A DNA stretch of 64,000 nucleotides, taken from contig CAZOLV010000013.1 in the NCBI GenBank assembly GCA_964580725.1, positions 8,148 through 72,147 on the forward strand, given 5' to 3'. The DNA is from Amarolinea sp964580725. GTDB taxonomy: Bacteria > Chloroflexota > Anaerolineae > SSC4 > Amarolineaceae. The notes beneath the pieces were generated by a model. The model was not told the DNA's origin and made no database searches. It saw only the letters and a list, made by a program, of their open reading frames with translations. Each line of letters opens with the position of its first letter. The stretch's first letter is position 1. The position numbers and the translations under genes are program-made. Shown here piece by piece: positions 35,945 to 44,679 of the stretch.

Positions 35945-37957
35945 ATGCAACCGGCGTCCTACCCCTTCGATCTGCAAGCTCTGGACGAGCGTTGGCGCAG
36001 TTTCGTGCAAACGCGCGTCTTGCCTGACGCCGGCGACCCGGCGGTGCTCAACTCCTGGCGTCGCTGCGCCCCGCTGCTCAACGCCTTTGGCCAGCCGCAC
36101 CTGGCGCGCTTGAACGAGCAAGGGCTGCGCTCGCTCCTCATCAATCAGTTCGATCTACTCGCCATTGCGCGCCCGCTGATGGAAGACATCCATCAGTTCA
36201 TCGAGGGCAGCAGTTCGCTCATCATCCTGTTCGACAGCGCCGGCTGCGTTCTGCTGACCCTGGGCGACGCCGACATGGAAGCCGAAGCGGGACGCATCGG
36301 CCTGACCTCAGGCGTCTACTGGGACGAGGGGCGCATGGGCACCAACGCCTTTGCGCTGGCGCTGACCGAACGCACCCCGTCGTGCATCGTGGGCGCCGAG
36401 CACTACTTGGCCTGTTTTCACCATCTGCTCGACGCCGCCGCTCCTATCTTTCATCCGAGCGGCCGTCCCATCGGCGTCTTGGGCATCCTCAGCCTGGCCG
36501 CTGTTGGCCATCCGCACAGCCTGGGCGTGGCGACGGCGGGCGCCCGTGCGTTGGAAAATCAACTGGCCGCCGACGTGATGCACCGCGACGCCAACACCCA
36601 CCTGACGCTGCTCAACGCCACGGTAGACGCCATCGCCGAAGGGGTGCTAGTCTGGGATCAACATGGCGTCATCACGCAGATGAACCGGCAAGCAGCGCAG
36701 TTGCTCGGATTGCAGCCGCAGTCCGCCGTCGGCCATCCGCTGCAGCGGTTCATCCAGGCCCCGCCCGATCTGCGCGAGGCGATCGTACAGGGCCAGCCGC
36801 TGAGCAATGTCGAGGCCCATCTGCTGGTGAACGGCCGGCCGGTGCACTGCATGATGAACCTCAAACCGATCCGCGCCGGCCAGGAGCCGGCGGCCGGTGT
36901 CCTGGCAACGCTGCAGCCGATCCAGCAGATTCATCAAATCTACCATCGCCTGTCAGGCGCACAGGCCACCCTGACGCTGGACGACCTGAAGGGCCAATCG
37001 CCCAGCATCCAGCGCGTGCGACAGCAGGCGCGGGCAGCGGCGCGTGGACGGGGCCATGTGCTGCTGCAGGGCGAGCCGGGCGTGGGCAAGCATGTCGTGG
37101 CGCGCGCCATTCACAACGCCAGCAGTCGCGCCCAGGGACCGTTCATCGCCGTCAATTGCCGGGCGTTTCCACGCGATCTTTTCTTGAGCGAGTTCTTCGG
37201 CTACGAAGGGGGCGCCTTCAGCGGCGCACGGGCCGAAGGGCGTCCGAGCAAATTCGAACTGGCGCACGGCGGCACCCTGTTCCTGGACGAGGTCGAAGCG
37301 ATTCCGCTGGAGTTTCATTCGGCGCTGGGCCGCGTGATCGAAACGGGCGAGGTGATGCGGCTGAGCGGTACGCACGTCATTGCGGTCAATGTGCGTGTGA
37401 TCTCCTCCACCGACACCGATCTTGATCAACTGGTGGCCGAGGGGACTTTCCAGGCCAATCTGCTCTACCGGCTCAGCTCGATCGTCATCGAGATGCCGCC
37501 GCTGCGCCAGCGCAGCGACGACCTGCCCGACCTGATCGAAACGATCCTGGCGCGCATGGGGCGGCGCCGCAGCGCCTCGCCCGGCGTCACCGAGGAAGCG
37601 TTGCGCCTGATGAAGAAATACCCCTGGCCCGGCAACGTGCGCGAACTGGAAACCGCGCTGGAACGCGCCTGCAGCCTGCTGTCCGGCGATCAACCGATTG
37701 ACGTGGCGCATCTGCCGGAGAGTGTGCGGCGCGGCGCGGTCATCGTGCCGCTGCGCGAACGGGTCGAGCCGGTGCTCAACCTGGACGAATGGAACCGCGA
37801 GGCGATCATCCGGGCCGGTTGGGCCACCCAGGGCGCCGTCGTCGAAATGGCGCAGTTGCTCGGCATCAGCCGCACCACGCTCTGGCGCAAAATGCGGGCG
37901 TTCAACCTCGATCCACGCGAGTTCAAGATCGCCGGCAATGAGAATGTTGCAAAATAG
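35945..37957 (+). CDS. dhaR: DhaR/AcoR-type transcriptional regulator (GAF-PAS-AAA+-HTH)
   Basis: 670 residues. An N-terminal GAF-like sensor domain (about 60-205), a PAS domain (about 215-310), an AAA+ domain with Walker A GEPGVGKH at 376-383 and Walker B GTLFLDEVE, and a C-terminal Fis-type helix-turn-helix (AQLLGISRTTLWRKMRAF). The loop that contacts sigma-54, GAFTGA, is GAFSGA here (residues 423-428). E. coli DhaR has the same architecture and acts with sigma-70. Adjacent glpF-dhaKL genes make it the likely activator of the glycerol/DHA operon, with DhaK and DhaL as probable co-regulators. Confidence 0.85.
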   Translation: MQPASYPFDLQALDERWRSFVQTRVLPDAGDPAVLNSWRRCAPLLNAFGQPHLARLNEQGLRSLLINQFDLLAIARPLMEDIHQFIEGSSSLIILFDSAGCVLLTLGDADMEAEAGRIGLTSGVYWDEGRMGTNAFALALTERTPSCIVGAEHYLACFHHLLDAAAPIFHPSGRPIGVLGILSLAAVGHPHSLGVATAGARALENQLAADVMHRDANTHLTLLNATVDAIAEGVLVWDQHGVITQMNRQAAQLLGLQPQSAVGHPLQRFIQAPPDLREAIVQGQPLSNVEAHLLVNGRPVHCMMNLKPIRAGQEPAAGVLATLQPIQQIHQIYHRLSGAQATLTLDDLKGQSPSIQRVRQQARAAARGRGHVLLQGEPGVGKHVVARAIHNASSRAQGPFIAVNCRAFPRDLFLSEFFGYEGGAFSGARAEGRPSKFELAHGGTLFLDEVEAIPLEFHSALGRVIETGEVMRLSGTHVIAVNVRVISSTDTDLDQLVAEGTFQANLLYRLSSIVIEMPPLRQRSDDLPDLIETILARMGRRRSASPGVTEEALRLMKKYPWPGNVRELETALERACSLLSGDQPIDVAHLPESVRRGAVIVPLRERVEPVLNLDEWNREAIIRAGWATQGAVVEMAQLLGISRTTLWRKMRAFNLDPREFKIAGNENVAK

Positions 37958-37961
37958 AACA
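37945..37961 (+). promoter_or_regulatory. Candidate DhaR operator, box A
   Basis: TGTTGCAAAATAGAACA, a 17-base pseudo-palindrome of the type TGTT-N9-AACA, overlapping the regulator's stop codon. It matches box B (reverse complement) at 16 of 17 positions. Centre at 37953. Confidence 0.65.
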
Positions 37962-37975
37962 TAAATCACAAAATG

Positions 37976-37992
37976 TGTTGTATTTTGCAACA
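37976..37992 (-). promoter_or_regulatory. Candidate DhaR operator, box B
   Basis: On the minus strand TGTTGCAAAATACAACA, TGTTG/CAACA dyad. Centre at 37984, 31 bases from box A, about three helical turns, and about 60 bases before the predicted transcription start. Confidence 0.65.
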
Positions 37993-38008
37993 AAACAACG
38001 GCAACTGA

Positions 38009-38037
38009 TTGACACACGGCGCACCTTCTGGTAAGGT
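38009..38037 (+). promoter_or_regulatory. Predicted sigma-70-type promoter of the glpF-dha operon
   Basis: Perfect TTGACA (38009-38014), 17-base spacer, poor -10 TAAGGT (38032-38037). A good -35 with a weak -10 and two operators just upstream fits an activator-dependent promoter. Confidence 0.5.
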
Positions 38038-38044
38038 TGCGTCG

Positions 38045-38542
38045 TGCGTTTTTTCGTAAACCGGTTTCGGGTCACGAATTCGGTCATGAATCCCCCAGAG
38101 AGTGGCAATTGCCAGATGGTACGGGACACGCGTCGAACATGATGCCTGGCATGATTCTTTCTATCGCCGGTCGCTCCATACGTTCTGAGTACGTCCGCAG
38201 CCTCTTGTTCGCCAAGGGGCGTGCGGGCGTTTTTGTGCGTGTGAGCGGCGCCTATCCCGTCCGTGGCAGCGACGCTGCGCAGTGACCGAGGCCGGTTGAT
38301 CTCATTCATTCCCGATGGCGGCTGCGCTGGCTGTGCGCCGCAACTGGAAGTTGAAGCTGAAACAGAAAGGAGAAACGTCAGCCCCTCTCATACGCTCGTT
38401 TTGCGCTTCCTCGATGCGCCCGGCGCTTCGGCGCAGGTTGAATTTTTTCCCTCGTGATCGTTGTCTGCAAGATTGTTCGAAAGCTGCCAATTTGGGCAGC
38501 GTCATGTGCTTGACAAGCTTGACAAAGTAGGAGGAACTCACA
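38045..38542. other. Long leader before glpF, no gene recognised
   Basis: About 500 bases from the predicted transcription start to glpF. Only weak short frames are seen. A 6-bp hairpin, GCTGCC/GGCAGC, at 38483-38500 lies near the SD. No known riboswitch pattern was recognised; a leader-based control element or a second promoter is possible. Confidence 0.4.
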
Positions 38543-39268
38543 ATGCTAGTCGGTGAAATTTTGGGCACCATGATTCTGATTCTCTTGGGTAATGGTGTCG
38601 TTGCCAATGTCGTGCTCGGCAAGACCAAGGGCAACAACTCGGGCTGGATCGTCATTACCGCGGGCTGGGCGTTTGCTGTGCTCGCTGGCGTTTTCGTAGC
38701 CGCTGCCACGGGCAGCCCCGAAGCCGACCTCAACCCGGCCGTCACCGTCGCCAAGATGGTACGCGGCGGCACCACCTTCAGCGATGGCATCATGCGCATC
38801 ATCGGCGAGTTCGTCGGCGCCTTCCTGGGCGCGGTGCTCGTTTATCTGGCCTACTACCAGCACTGGGGCGAGACCGACGCGAAGAGCGCCAAGCTGGCCG
38901 TCCACTCGACCGGCCCCGCCATCCGCAACACCACCTGGAACCTGATGACAGAAATCATCGGCACCTTCGTGCTGGTGTTCGTGATCTTCGCCATCTTCGC
39001 CAAGACTGGGGCAACCGCTGGCAGCCCGGCTTCCGGCGTCGGTCCGTATCTGGTGGCCTGTCTGGTCTGGGGCATCGGCCTCTCTCTGGGCGGCCCCACC
39101 GGTTACGCCATCAACCCGGCCCGCGACCTGGGCCCACGCATTGCCCACTTCCTGCTGCCCATTCCCAATAAGGGTGACAGCGACTGGGGTTATTCCTGGA
39201 TTCCTGTGGTCGGCCCCATCATCGGCGGCGTCATTGCGGCCGTGTTGGCCAACATGTTCATTGCCTGA
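38543..39268 (+). CDS. glpF: GlpF, glycerol facilitator (aquaglyceroporin)
   Basis: 241 residues with six transmembrane helices. Both NPA loops are intact: DLNPAVTVAK and AINPARDLGPR. The Asp directly after NPAR is the glycerol-facilitator signature that distinguishes GlpF from water-only channels. It lets glycerol, and probably dihydroxyacetone, diffuse in. A strong SD (AGGAGG) precedes the start. It is the first gene of the operon after the regulator. Confidence 0.93.
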   Translation: MLVGEILGTMILILLGNGVVANVVLGKTKGNNSGWIVITAGWAFAVLAGVFVAAATGSPEADLNPAVTVAKMVRGGTTFSDGIMRIIGEFVGAFLGAVLVYLAYYQHWGETDAKSAKLAVHSTGPAIRNTTWNLMTEIIGTFVLVFVIFAIFAKTGATAGSPASGVGPYLVACLVWGIGLSLGGPTGYAINPARDLGPRIAHFLLPIPNKGDSDWGYSWIPVVGPIIGGVIAAVLANMFIA

Positions 39269-39307
39269 CGCCGATCGCCCGTTGCACGGTTGAGCATGAG
39301 CAGATGA

Positions 39308-39349
39308 CTCTTTGGCGTTCCGGCCCACTCACGTCGGAACGCCAAAGAG
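39308..39349 (+). promoter_or_regulatory. Perfect 15-bp hairpin between glpF and dhaK
   Basis: Arms 39308-39322 and 39335-39349, fully complementary, with a 12-base loop and no T-run after it. It sits in the 172-base glpF-dhaK gap. It could stop some transcripts with Rho or protect the glpF message, changing the glpF to dhaK ratio. Confidence 0.7.
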
Positions 39350-39440
39350 CGCCAACGCCAGGCATAGAACGCCTGTGACGCACAACATTTGATATCGAGT
39401 AGCAAGCTCAAGCTGAGCGAAAGGGTGACAAGGGTAACAG

Positions 39441-40442
39441 ATGAAGAAACTGATCAACAAGCCGGAAGATGTCGTACGTGAGGAACTGGAAGGGATCGTC
39501 TTTGCGCACTCAGACCTGGTCAAAGTCTACTTCGATCCGAACTACGTTGTCCGAGCCGATGCGCCGGTCAAGGGTAAAGTGGGTGTGATCTCCGGCGGCG
39601 GCTCTGGCCATGAGCCGATGCACGGCGGGTTCGTGGGCATGGGCATGCTCGACGCCGCCTGTCCGGGTGCGGTTTTCACCAGCCCCACGCCTGATCAGAT
39701 GCTGGAAGCCACGAAAGCCGTGGACGGCGGCGCAGGTGTGCTGCACATCGTCAAGAACTACACCGGCGACATCATGAACTTCGAGATGGCCGCCGACCTG
39801 GCGCGCGACGAAGGTATCGCAGTGGAAGCGGTGGTGACCAACGATGACGTGGCCGTGCAGGACAGCCTGTACACGGCAGGCCGCCGCGGCGTCGGCATCA
39901 CCGTCCTGGCCGAGAAGATCACCGGCGCCGCCGCCGAAGAGGGCCGCTCGCTCAAAGAAGTGGCCGACGTCTGCCGCAAGGTCAACGCCTGGGGCCGCAG
40001 CATGGGCATGGCGCTGACCTCCTGCACGGTGCCCCATGCGGGCAAACCGACCTTCGACCTGCCCGAAGACGAAATGGAAATCGGCATCGGCATCCATGGC
40101 GAGCCGGGCCGCAGACGCATGAAACTGGCAAGCGCCGACGAAATCACCGCCATGCTGGCCGAACCGATCATTGCCGATCTGCCCTTCCAGGCGGGCGACA
40201 ACGTGTTGGCCTTCGTCAACGGCATGGGCGGCACGCCGCTCATCGAACTGTACGTCGTCTATCGCAAGCTGGCGCAGATTTGCGAGGCTCACGGCATCAA
40301 CATCGTACGCAACCTGATCGGCTCCTATATCACCAGCCTGGAGATGGCGGGCTGCTCGATCACATTGCTCAAGATGGACGATGACCTGCTCAAACTGTGG
40401 GATGCGCCGGTCAAGACGCCGGCCATGCGCTGGGGCGTCTGA
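39441..40442 (+). CDS. dhaK: DhaK, dihydroxyacetone-binding kinase subunit
   Basis: 333 residues. DhaK binds dihydroxyacetone covalently as a hemiaminal on His; that residue is His219 in IGIHGEPG. Other motifs are ISGGGSGHEPMHGGFVG, VLHIVKNYTGD and AFVNGMGGTP. The protein lacks a fused nucleotide-binding domain, so the PTS-type three-protein kinase (DhaK, DhaL, DhaM) is indicated. DHAP is the product. The following gene, dhaL, is 29 bases away. Confidence 0.95.
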   Translation: MKKLINKPEDVVREELEGIVFAHSDLVKVYFDPNYVVRADAPVKGKVGVISGGGSGHEPMHGGFVGMGMLDAACPGAVFTSPTPDQMLEATKAVDGGAGVLHIVKNYTGDIMNFEMAADLARDEGIAVEAVVTNDDVAVQDSLYTAGRRGVGITVLAEKITGAAAEEGRSLKEVADVCRKVNAWGRSMGMALTSCTVPHAGKPTFDLPEDEMEIGIGIHGEPGRRRMKLASADEITAMLAEPIIADLPFQAGDNVLAFVNGMGGTPLIELYVVYRKLAQICEAHGINIVRNLIGSYITSLEMAGCSITLLKMDDDLLKLWDAPVKTPAMRWGV

Positions 40443-40471
40443 GTCTCCAGGCGGGACAAGATCAGGTAATC

Positions 40472-41107
40472 ATGGCAATCTCTCGACAAGATGTGCTCGA
40501 CTGGATCACCAACGTAGCCGCTGTGCTGGCCGAGAACAAGGACTATCTGACCGAGCTCGACTCGGCCATCGGCGACGCCGATCATGGCGCCAACATGACC
40601 CGTGGCTTTCAGGCTGTGCTGGCCAAACTGCCCACCGTCAGCGACAAGGACATCGGTACCATCTTCAAGACGGTGGGGATGACCCTGGTTTCAACGGTCG
40701 GCGGGGCCAGCGGGCCGCTCTACGGCACCTTCTTCATGCAGGCAGGCGCCGCTTCGGCGGGCAAACAGGAACTCTCGGCCGCCGACTGGGGCGCAGCGCT
40801 GGAGGCCGCCGTCAACGGCATCCTCATGCGCGGCAAGGCGATGTTGGGCGACAAAACGATGGTGGACGCCCTGACGCCCGCCCTGGAAGCCTTCAAGGAC
40901 GCCATCGGCCAGAATGCGGCGCTTGACGCGGCATTGGCTCGCTCGGCGCAGGCAGCAGAAGGCGGCATGAAGGCCACCATCCCGCTAGTTGCGCGCAAGG
41001 GGCGCGCCAGTTATCTGGGCGAACGCTCTGCCGGCCACCAGGACCCCGGCGCCACGTCGAGCTTTCTCATTTTGCGCTCTGCGTCCGAAACCTGGGCCAA
41101 CGCCTGA
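40472..41107 (+). CDS. dhaL: DhaL, ADP-binding subunit of dihydroxyacetone kinase
   Basis: 211 residues. The nucleotide/Mg-binding loop AIGDADHGANMTRGF and the ADP-lid motif GGASGPLYGTFF are present. In the PTS-type enzyme, DhaL keeps ADP bound, receives phosphate from DhaM and passes it to DHA on DhaK. The start MAISRQDVLDW is chosen because AGGT precedes it and family similarity begins there. Confidence 0.94.
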   Translation: MAISRQDVLDWITNVAAVLAENKDYLTELDSAIGDADHGANMTRGFQAVLAKLPTVSDKDIGTIFKTVGMTLVSTVGGASGPLYGTFFMQAGAASAGKQELSAADWGAALEAAVNGILMRGKAMLGDKTMVDALTPALEAFKDAIGQNAALDAALARSAQAAEGGMKATIPLVARKGRASYLGERSAGHQDPGATSSFLILRSASETWANA

Positions 41108-41246
41108 CCGCAGACCTCCGCCGCACGCGGCGCTGGCCACCGTCTCGGCGATAAAACCCCCTGATGATTTCGTGTTTTGTTTTGTGTCAACAGGCGTCAG
41201 CCTGACAAGTGATTTCGATCTGGAATCCAACAAAGGAGATTCGTAC

Positions 41247-42743
41247 ATGGCAAAGTATGCAGCAGCAGTAGATCAGGGTACGACCAGCACCCGCTTCATG
41301 GTGTTCGACCATAGCGGCAAGGTGGTTTGTTTCGATCAGATGGAACATGCGCAGATCTACCCGAAGCCGGGTTGGGTCGAGCATGATCCGATGGAGATCT
41401 GGGCGCGCACCGACGATGTGATCCGGGGCGCGTTAGCCAAGGGCAACATTGACCCGGCGGACATTGCGGCGGTCGGCGTGACGAATCAGCGTGAGACGAC
41501 GGTCGTCTGGAACCGCAAGACCGGCAAGCCGTACTACAACGCCATCGTCTGGCAGGACACCCGCACGGCGGACATCTGCAACGCGTTGGCGGCGGACGGC
41601 GGCCAGGATCGCTTCCGCGCACAGGTCGGTTTGCCGCTGGCAACCTACTTCTCCGGCCCCAAGGTGCGCTGGATTCTCGACAACGTCGCCGGTGTGCGCG
41701 AGGCAGCCGAGGCGGGCGATGCCGTCTTCGGCAACATTGACACCTGGGTCATCTGGAACCTGACGGGCGGCACAGACGGCGGCGTCCATGTGACCGACGT
41801 CTCCAACGCCAGCCGCACCATGTTGATGAACCTGGAAACGCTGGACTGGGACGGCGACATCCTGGCGACGATGGGCATTCCGCGCGCCATGCTGCCCAAG
41901 ATCGTGGCCTCCAGCGCCGTCTACGGCAGCGCCAAGGGCGCTCTGGCAGGCATCCCGGTTGCCGGCGACCTGGGCGACCAGCAGGCGGCCCTCTTTGGGC
42001 AGACCTGCTTCAGCCCCGGCGAGGCGAAGAACACCTACGGTACCGGTTGCTTCATGCTGCTCAACACCGGCACGACCGCTGTGCCGAGCAAGAGCGGTCT
42101 GTTGACCACGCTCGGCTACAAGATCGGCAACGATGCGGCGGTGTACGCCTTGGAGGGCAGCATCGCCATCACCGGTGCGCTGGTGCAGTGGCTGCGCGAC
42201 AACCTCGGTCTGATCTCGCGCTCGTCCGACGTAGAAGCGTTGGCCGCAACGGTGGAAGACAACGGCGGCATCTACTTCGTACCGGCCTTCTCCGGCCTCT
42301 TTGCGCCCTACTGGCGCAGTGACGCCCGCGGAGCGCTCGTCGGCATGACCCGCTACGTCAACAAGGGGCACATCGCCCGCGCCGCGCTGGAGGCGACTGC
42401 CTTCCAGACGCGTGAAGTGCTCGATGCCATGAACGCCGATTCCGGCGTCGCCCTGACCGCCCTCAAGGTGGACGGCGGCATGGTCTTCAACGAACTGCTG
42501 ATGCAGTTCCAGGCCGACATCCTGGGTGTGCCGGTCATTCGTCCCACCGTGGCAGAGACGACGGCGCTCGGCGCCGCCTATGCCGCCGGTCTCGCCGTGG
42601 GCTTCTGGGCCAAAGTCGAAGACCTGCGCGCCAACTGGGGCAAGGACAAGGAATGGCACCCCGTGATGGACGCCGATCATCGGGCCAAGGAATACGGCAA
42701 CTGGAAGAAGGCAGTGACCCGCACCTTCGATTGGGTCTCCTGA
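41247..42743 (+). CDS. glpK: GlpK, glycerol kinase
   Basis: 498 residues, normal length. FGGY-family kinase: AAVDQGTTSTRFMVFD N-terminus, NQRETTVVWNRKTG and IVWQDTRT for glycerol binding, GDLGDQQAALFGQ and YGTGCFML for ATP, and the C-terminal KVDGGMVFNELLMQFQ. Product is sn-glycerol 3-phosphate. An SD (AAAGGAG) precedes the ATG at 41247. The 139-base gap after dhaL contains a small GTCAG/CTGAC dyad (41196-41206) of unknown meaning. Confidence 0.95.
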   Translation: MAKYAAAVDQGTTSTRFMVFDHSGKVVCFDQMEHAQIYPKPGWVEHDPMEIWARTDDVIRGALAKGNIDPADIAAVGVTNQRETTVVWNRKTGKPYYNAIVWQDTRTADICNALAADGGQDRFRAQVGLPLATYFSGPKVRWILDNVAGVREAAEAGDAVFGNIDTWVIWNLTGGTDGGVHVTDVSNASRTMLMNLETLDWDGDILATMGIPRAMLPKIVASSAVYGSAKGALAGIPVAGDLGDQQAALFGQTCFSPGEAKNTYGTGCFMLLNTGTTAVPSKSGLLTTLGYKIGNDAAVYALEGSIAITGALVQWLRDNLGLISRSSDVEALAATVEDNGGIYFVPAFSGLFAPYWRSDARGALVGMTRYVNKGHIARAALEATAFQTREVLDAMNADSGVALTALKVDGGMVFNELLMQFQADILGVPVIRPTVAETTALGAAYAAGLAVGFWAKVEDLRANWGKDKEWHPVMDADHRAKEYGNWKKAVTRTFDWVS

Positions 42744-42829
42744 TCCCAGTCGCGACGACGGGTTGAGCCTGCGGATTCAGCAAAACGGGCCAGCCACGGC
42801 CCTGCAGGACTGACAACGTAGGGTGATGA

Positions 42830-42863
42830 GACCGAAGGGGACTTGTGACCCTTCGGTCTTTTT
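42830..42863 (+). terminator. Intrinsic terminator between glpK and glpA
   Basis: 10-bp stem (42830-42839 with 42849-42858), 9-base loop and five T (42859-42863). It lies 87 bases after glpK and 26 before glpA, with no clear promoter between. Partial readthrough or a conditional attenuator would be needed for glpABC and dhaM to belong to the same transcript. Confidence 0.85.
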
Positions 42864-42888
42864 CATCGAAATTCGACTCGAAGAGAGA

Positions 42889-44679
42889 ATGTGTGCTGAA
42901 ATGTGTGCTGAGATCAAACGCCTGGAGACCGAAATTCTGGTGATTGGCGGCGGGGCGACGGGAACGGGAATCGCCTGGGATGCGGCGCTGCGCGGCTTCA
43001 AGGTGATCCTCGTCGAAAAACGCGACCTGACGCACGGAACGACGGGGCGTTACCACGGTTTGTTGCACAGCGGGGGCCGCTACGTGGTGAAGGACCCCGG
43101 CAGCGCAGTGGAGTGCATCGAAGAAAATCGCATTTTGCGCAAGACGCATGCGCATTGCATCGAGGATACCAGCGGCTTTTTCGTCGTGACGCCGGAGGAC
43201 GAGGGAGACTATCCCGACCTGTTCAAGGCGGCGTGCGAGAAGTGCGGAGTGCCTTGTGCCGACATCCCCGTCGCCGAGGCGCTGCGCCGCGAGCCGCTGC
43301 TGAACCCACGCATCAGCCGCGTGTTCGAGGTGCCCGATGGGGCAGCGGACAGTTTTCTGGCCACGCACGCCACCGCCCAGGCGGCGCAGCGCGCCGGGGC
43401 CACAATCCTGGTCTACCATGAAGTGCTCGATCTGTTCGTGGAAGGCGGCGAGAGCGACCGGCGCGTGACCGGCGCACGGGTGCGCAACGTGACCACCGGC
43501 GCAGAACTCGCCATCCACGCCGCCATGACCATCAACGCGACCGGCGCCTGGGCCGGACAGATTGCCAACATGGCGGGCATCCGCGTCGATGTGATACCGG
43601 GCAAAGGTACGCTGGTCGCCATGAACCACCGCGTAATCAACACAGTGCTCAACCGCTGCAAGAAACCATCCGACGGCGACATCATCGTGCCGATCCACAC
43701 CGTGGCGGTCATTGGCACGACCGACGAACGGGTGGTCAACCCGGAAGACTTGCGCATCGAGCCGTGGGAAGTTCATCTGATGCTGCAAGAAGGGGAGAAG
43801 TTGGTGCCTTCCATCTCGCGGGCCAGGGTGGTGCGCGCCTGGGCGGGCGTACGTCCGCTGTACCAGGAGCACTACACCGGCAGCAGTCGCGATGCCACGC
43901 GCGCCTTCACGCTGCTGCGCCACGCCGCGCGCGACGGGGTGCGCGGCTTCCTCACGATGACCGGCGGCAAGTGGACCACCTTCCGCCTGATGGCCGAAAA
44001 GGCGGTGGATGCAGCGTGCGAGCAGTTGGGCGCACGCAATCCATGCGTCACGGCGCAGACGGTCACGCCGGGTGTGGAACAGGGGCACTACTGGCTGGGT
44101 CATCGCTTGCACGAAGTCGAAGAAGGCAGGTTGCAAGGCGAACTGGTGTGCGAGTGCGAACTGGTGACCCGAACGATGGTCGAAAACGCCGCCCGGCGCA
44201 ACCCATTGGTGACGCTGGACGACCTGCGGCGCGATGTGCGTCTGGGGATGGGGCCATGCCAGGGGGGCTTCTGCACCTACCGGGCCTGCGGCATCCTGCA
44301 CGAACTGGGCACGCGGGCGCCCGCCGCGGCGCCGCCGGCGCTACAGGTGAGCGACAGCGACGCCAACTGGGAGGCAGCGTACCTCCAATCGCCGGCGCAC
44401 AACGCCGCCAACGACGCGGCAGCGCCGCAGTCTCCTCCCCTGGGGTTGACTGTGGAAGCCGCCAATCTACTGCTGCACGATTTCTTGCAGGAGCGGTGGA
44501 AAGGACTGGCGCCCATCCTGTGGGGTCAGCAGTTGAAGCAGGAGCGGCTGGACGAATTGATCTATCTTAGCGTGCTGAACTGCGATCACCTACCGGACGA
44601 TGGCCTTCGAAGCCCGTTGACAACCTTCTGGCAGTTCGACACGACACCAAATCAGAAAACGGAGCGCAGCCATGGTTGA
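42889..44679 (+). CDS. glpA: GlpA, anaerobic glycerol-3-phosphate dehydrogenase subunit A
   Basis: 596 residues. FAD Rossmann motif EILVIGGGATGTGIAWDAALRG at the N-terminus, the GlpA/GlpD motif HGTTGRYHGLLHSGGRY, and a C-terminal [2Fe-2S] BFD-type domain with Cys in VCECELVTR and MGPCQGGFC. It oxidises glycerol 3-phosphate to DHAP with GlpB and GlpC. The start region carries a 12-base duplication (42889-42900 and 42901-42912), giving two possible ATG starts; the first is used here. It overlaps glpB by 8 bases. Confidence 0.94.
   Translation: MCAEMCAEIKRLETEILVIGGGATGTGIAWDAALRGFKVILVEKRDLTHGTTGRYHGLLHSGGRYVVKDPGSAVECIEENRILRKTHAHCIEDTSGFFVVTPEDEGDYPDLFKAACEKCGVPCADIPVAEALRREPLLNPRISRVFEVPDGAADSFLATHATAQAAQRAGATILVYHEVLDLFVEGGESDRRVTGARVRNVTTGAELAIHAAMTINATGAWAGQIANMAGIRVDVIPGKGTLVAMNHRVINTVLNRCKKPSDGDIIVPIHTVAVIGTTDERVVNPEDLRIEPWEVHLMLQEGEKLVPSISRARVVRAWAGVRPLYQEHYTGSSRDATRAFTLLRHAARDGVRGFLTMTGGKWTTFRLMAEKAVDAACEQLGARNPCVTAQTVTPGVEQGHYWLGHRLHEVEEGRLQGELVCECELVTRTMVENAARRNPLVTLDDLRRDVRLGMGPCQGGFCTYRACGILHELGTRAPAAAPPALQVSDSDANWEAAYLQSPAHNAANDAAAPQSPPLGLTVEAANLLLHDFLQERWKGLAPILWGQQLKQERLDELIYLSVLNCDHLPDDGLRSPLTTFWQFDTTPNQKTERSHG

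Noticed and set aside
38117..38132. Sigma-54-like site TGGTACG-N4-ACGC before glpF
   Set aside because: GG and GC spacing is right, but the -12 part matches only 2 of 4 bases. The sigma-70-like element next to the operators is a better fit.
38147..38162. Second sigma-54-like site, TGGCATG-N4-TTTC
   Set aside because: The invariant GC of the -12 element is TC.
38263..38457. A 64-residue frame in the glpF leader
   Set aside because: No ribosome site, no family and no hydrophobic or motif pattern.
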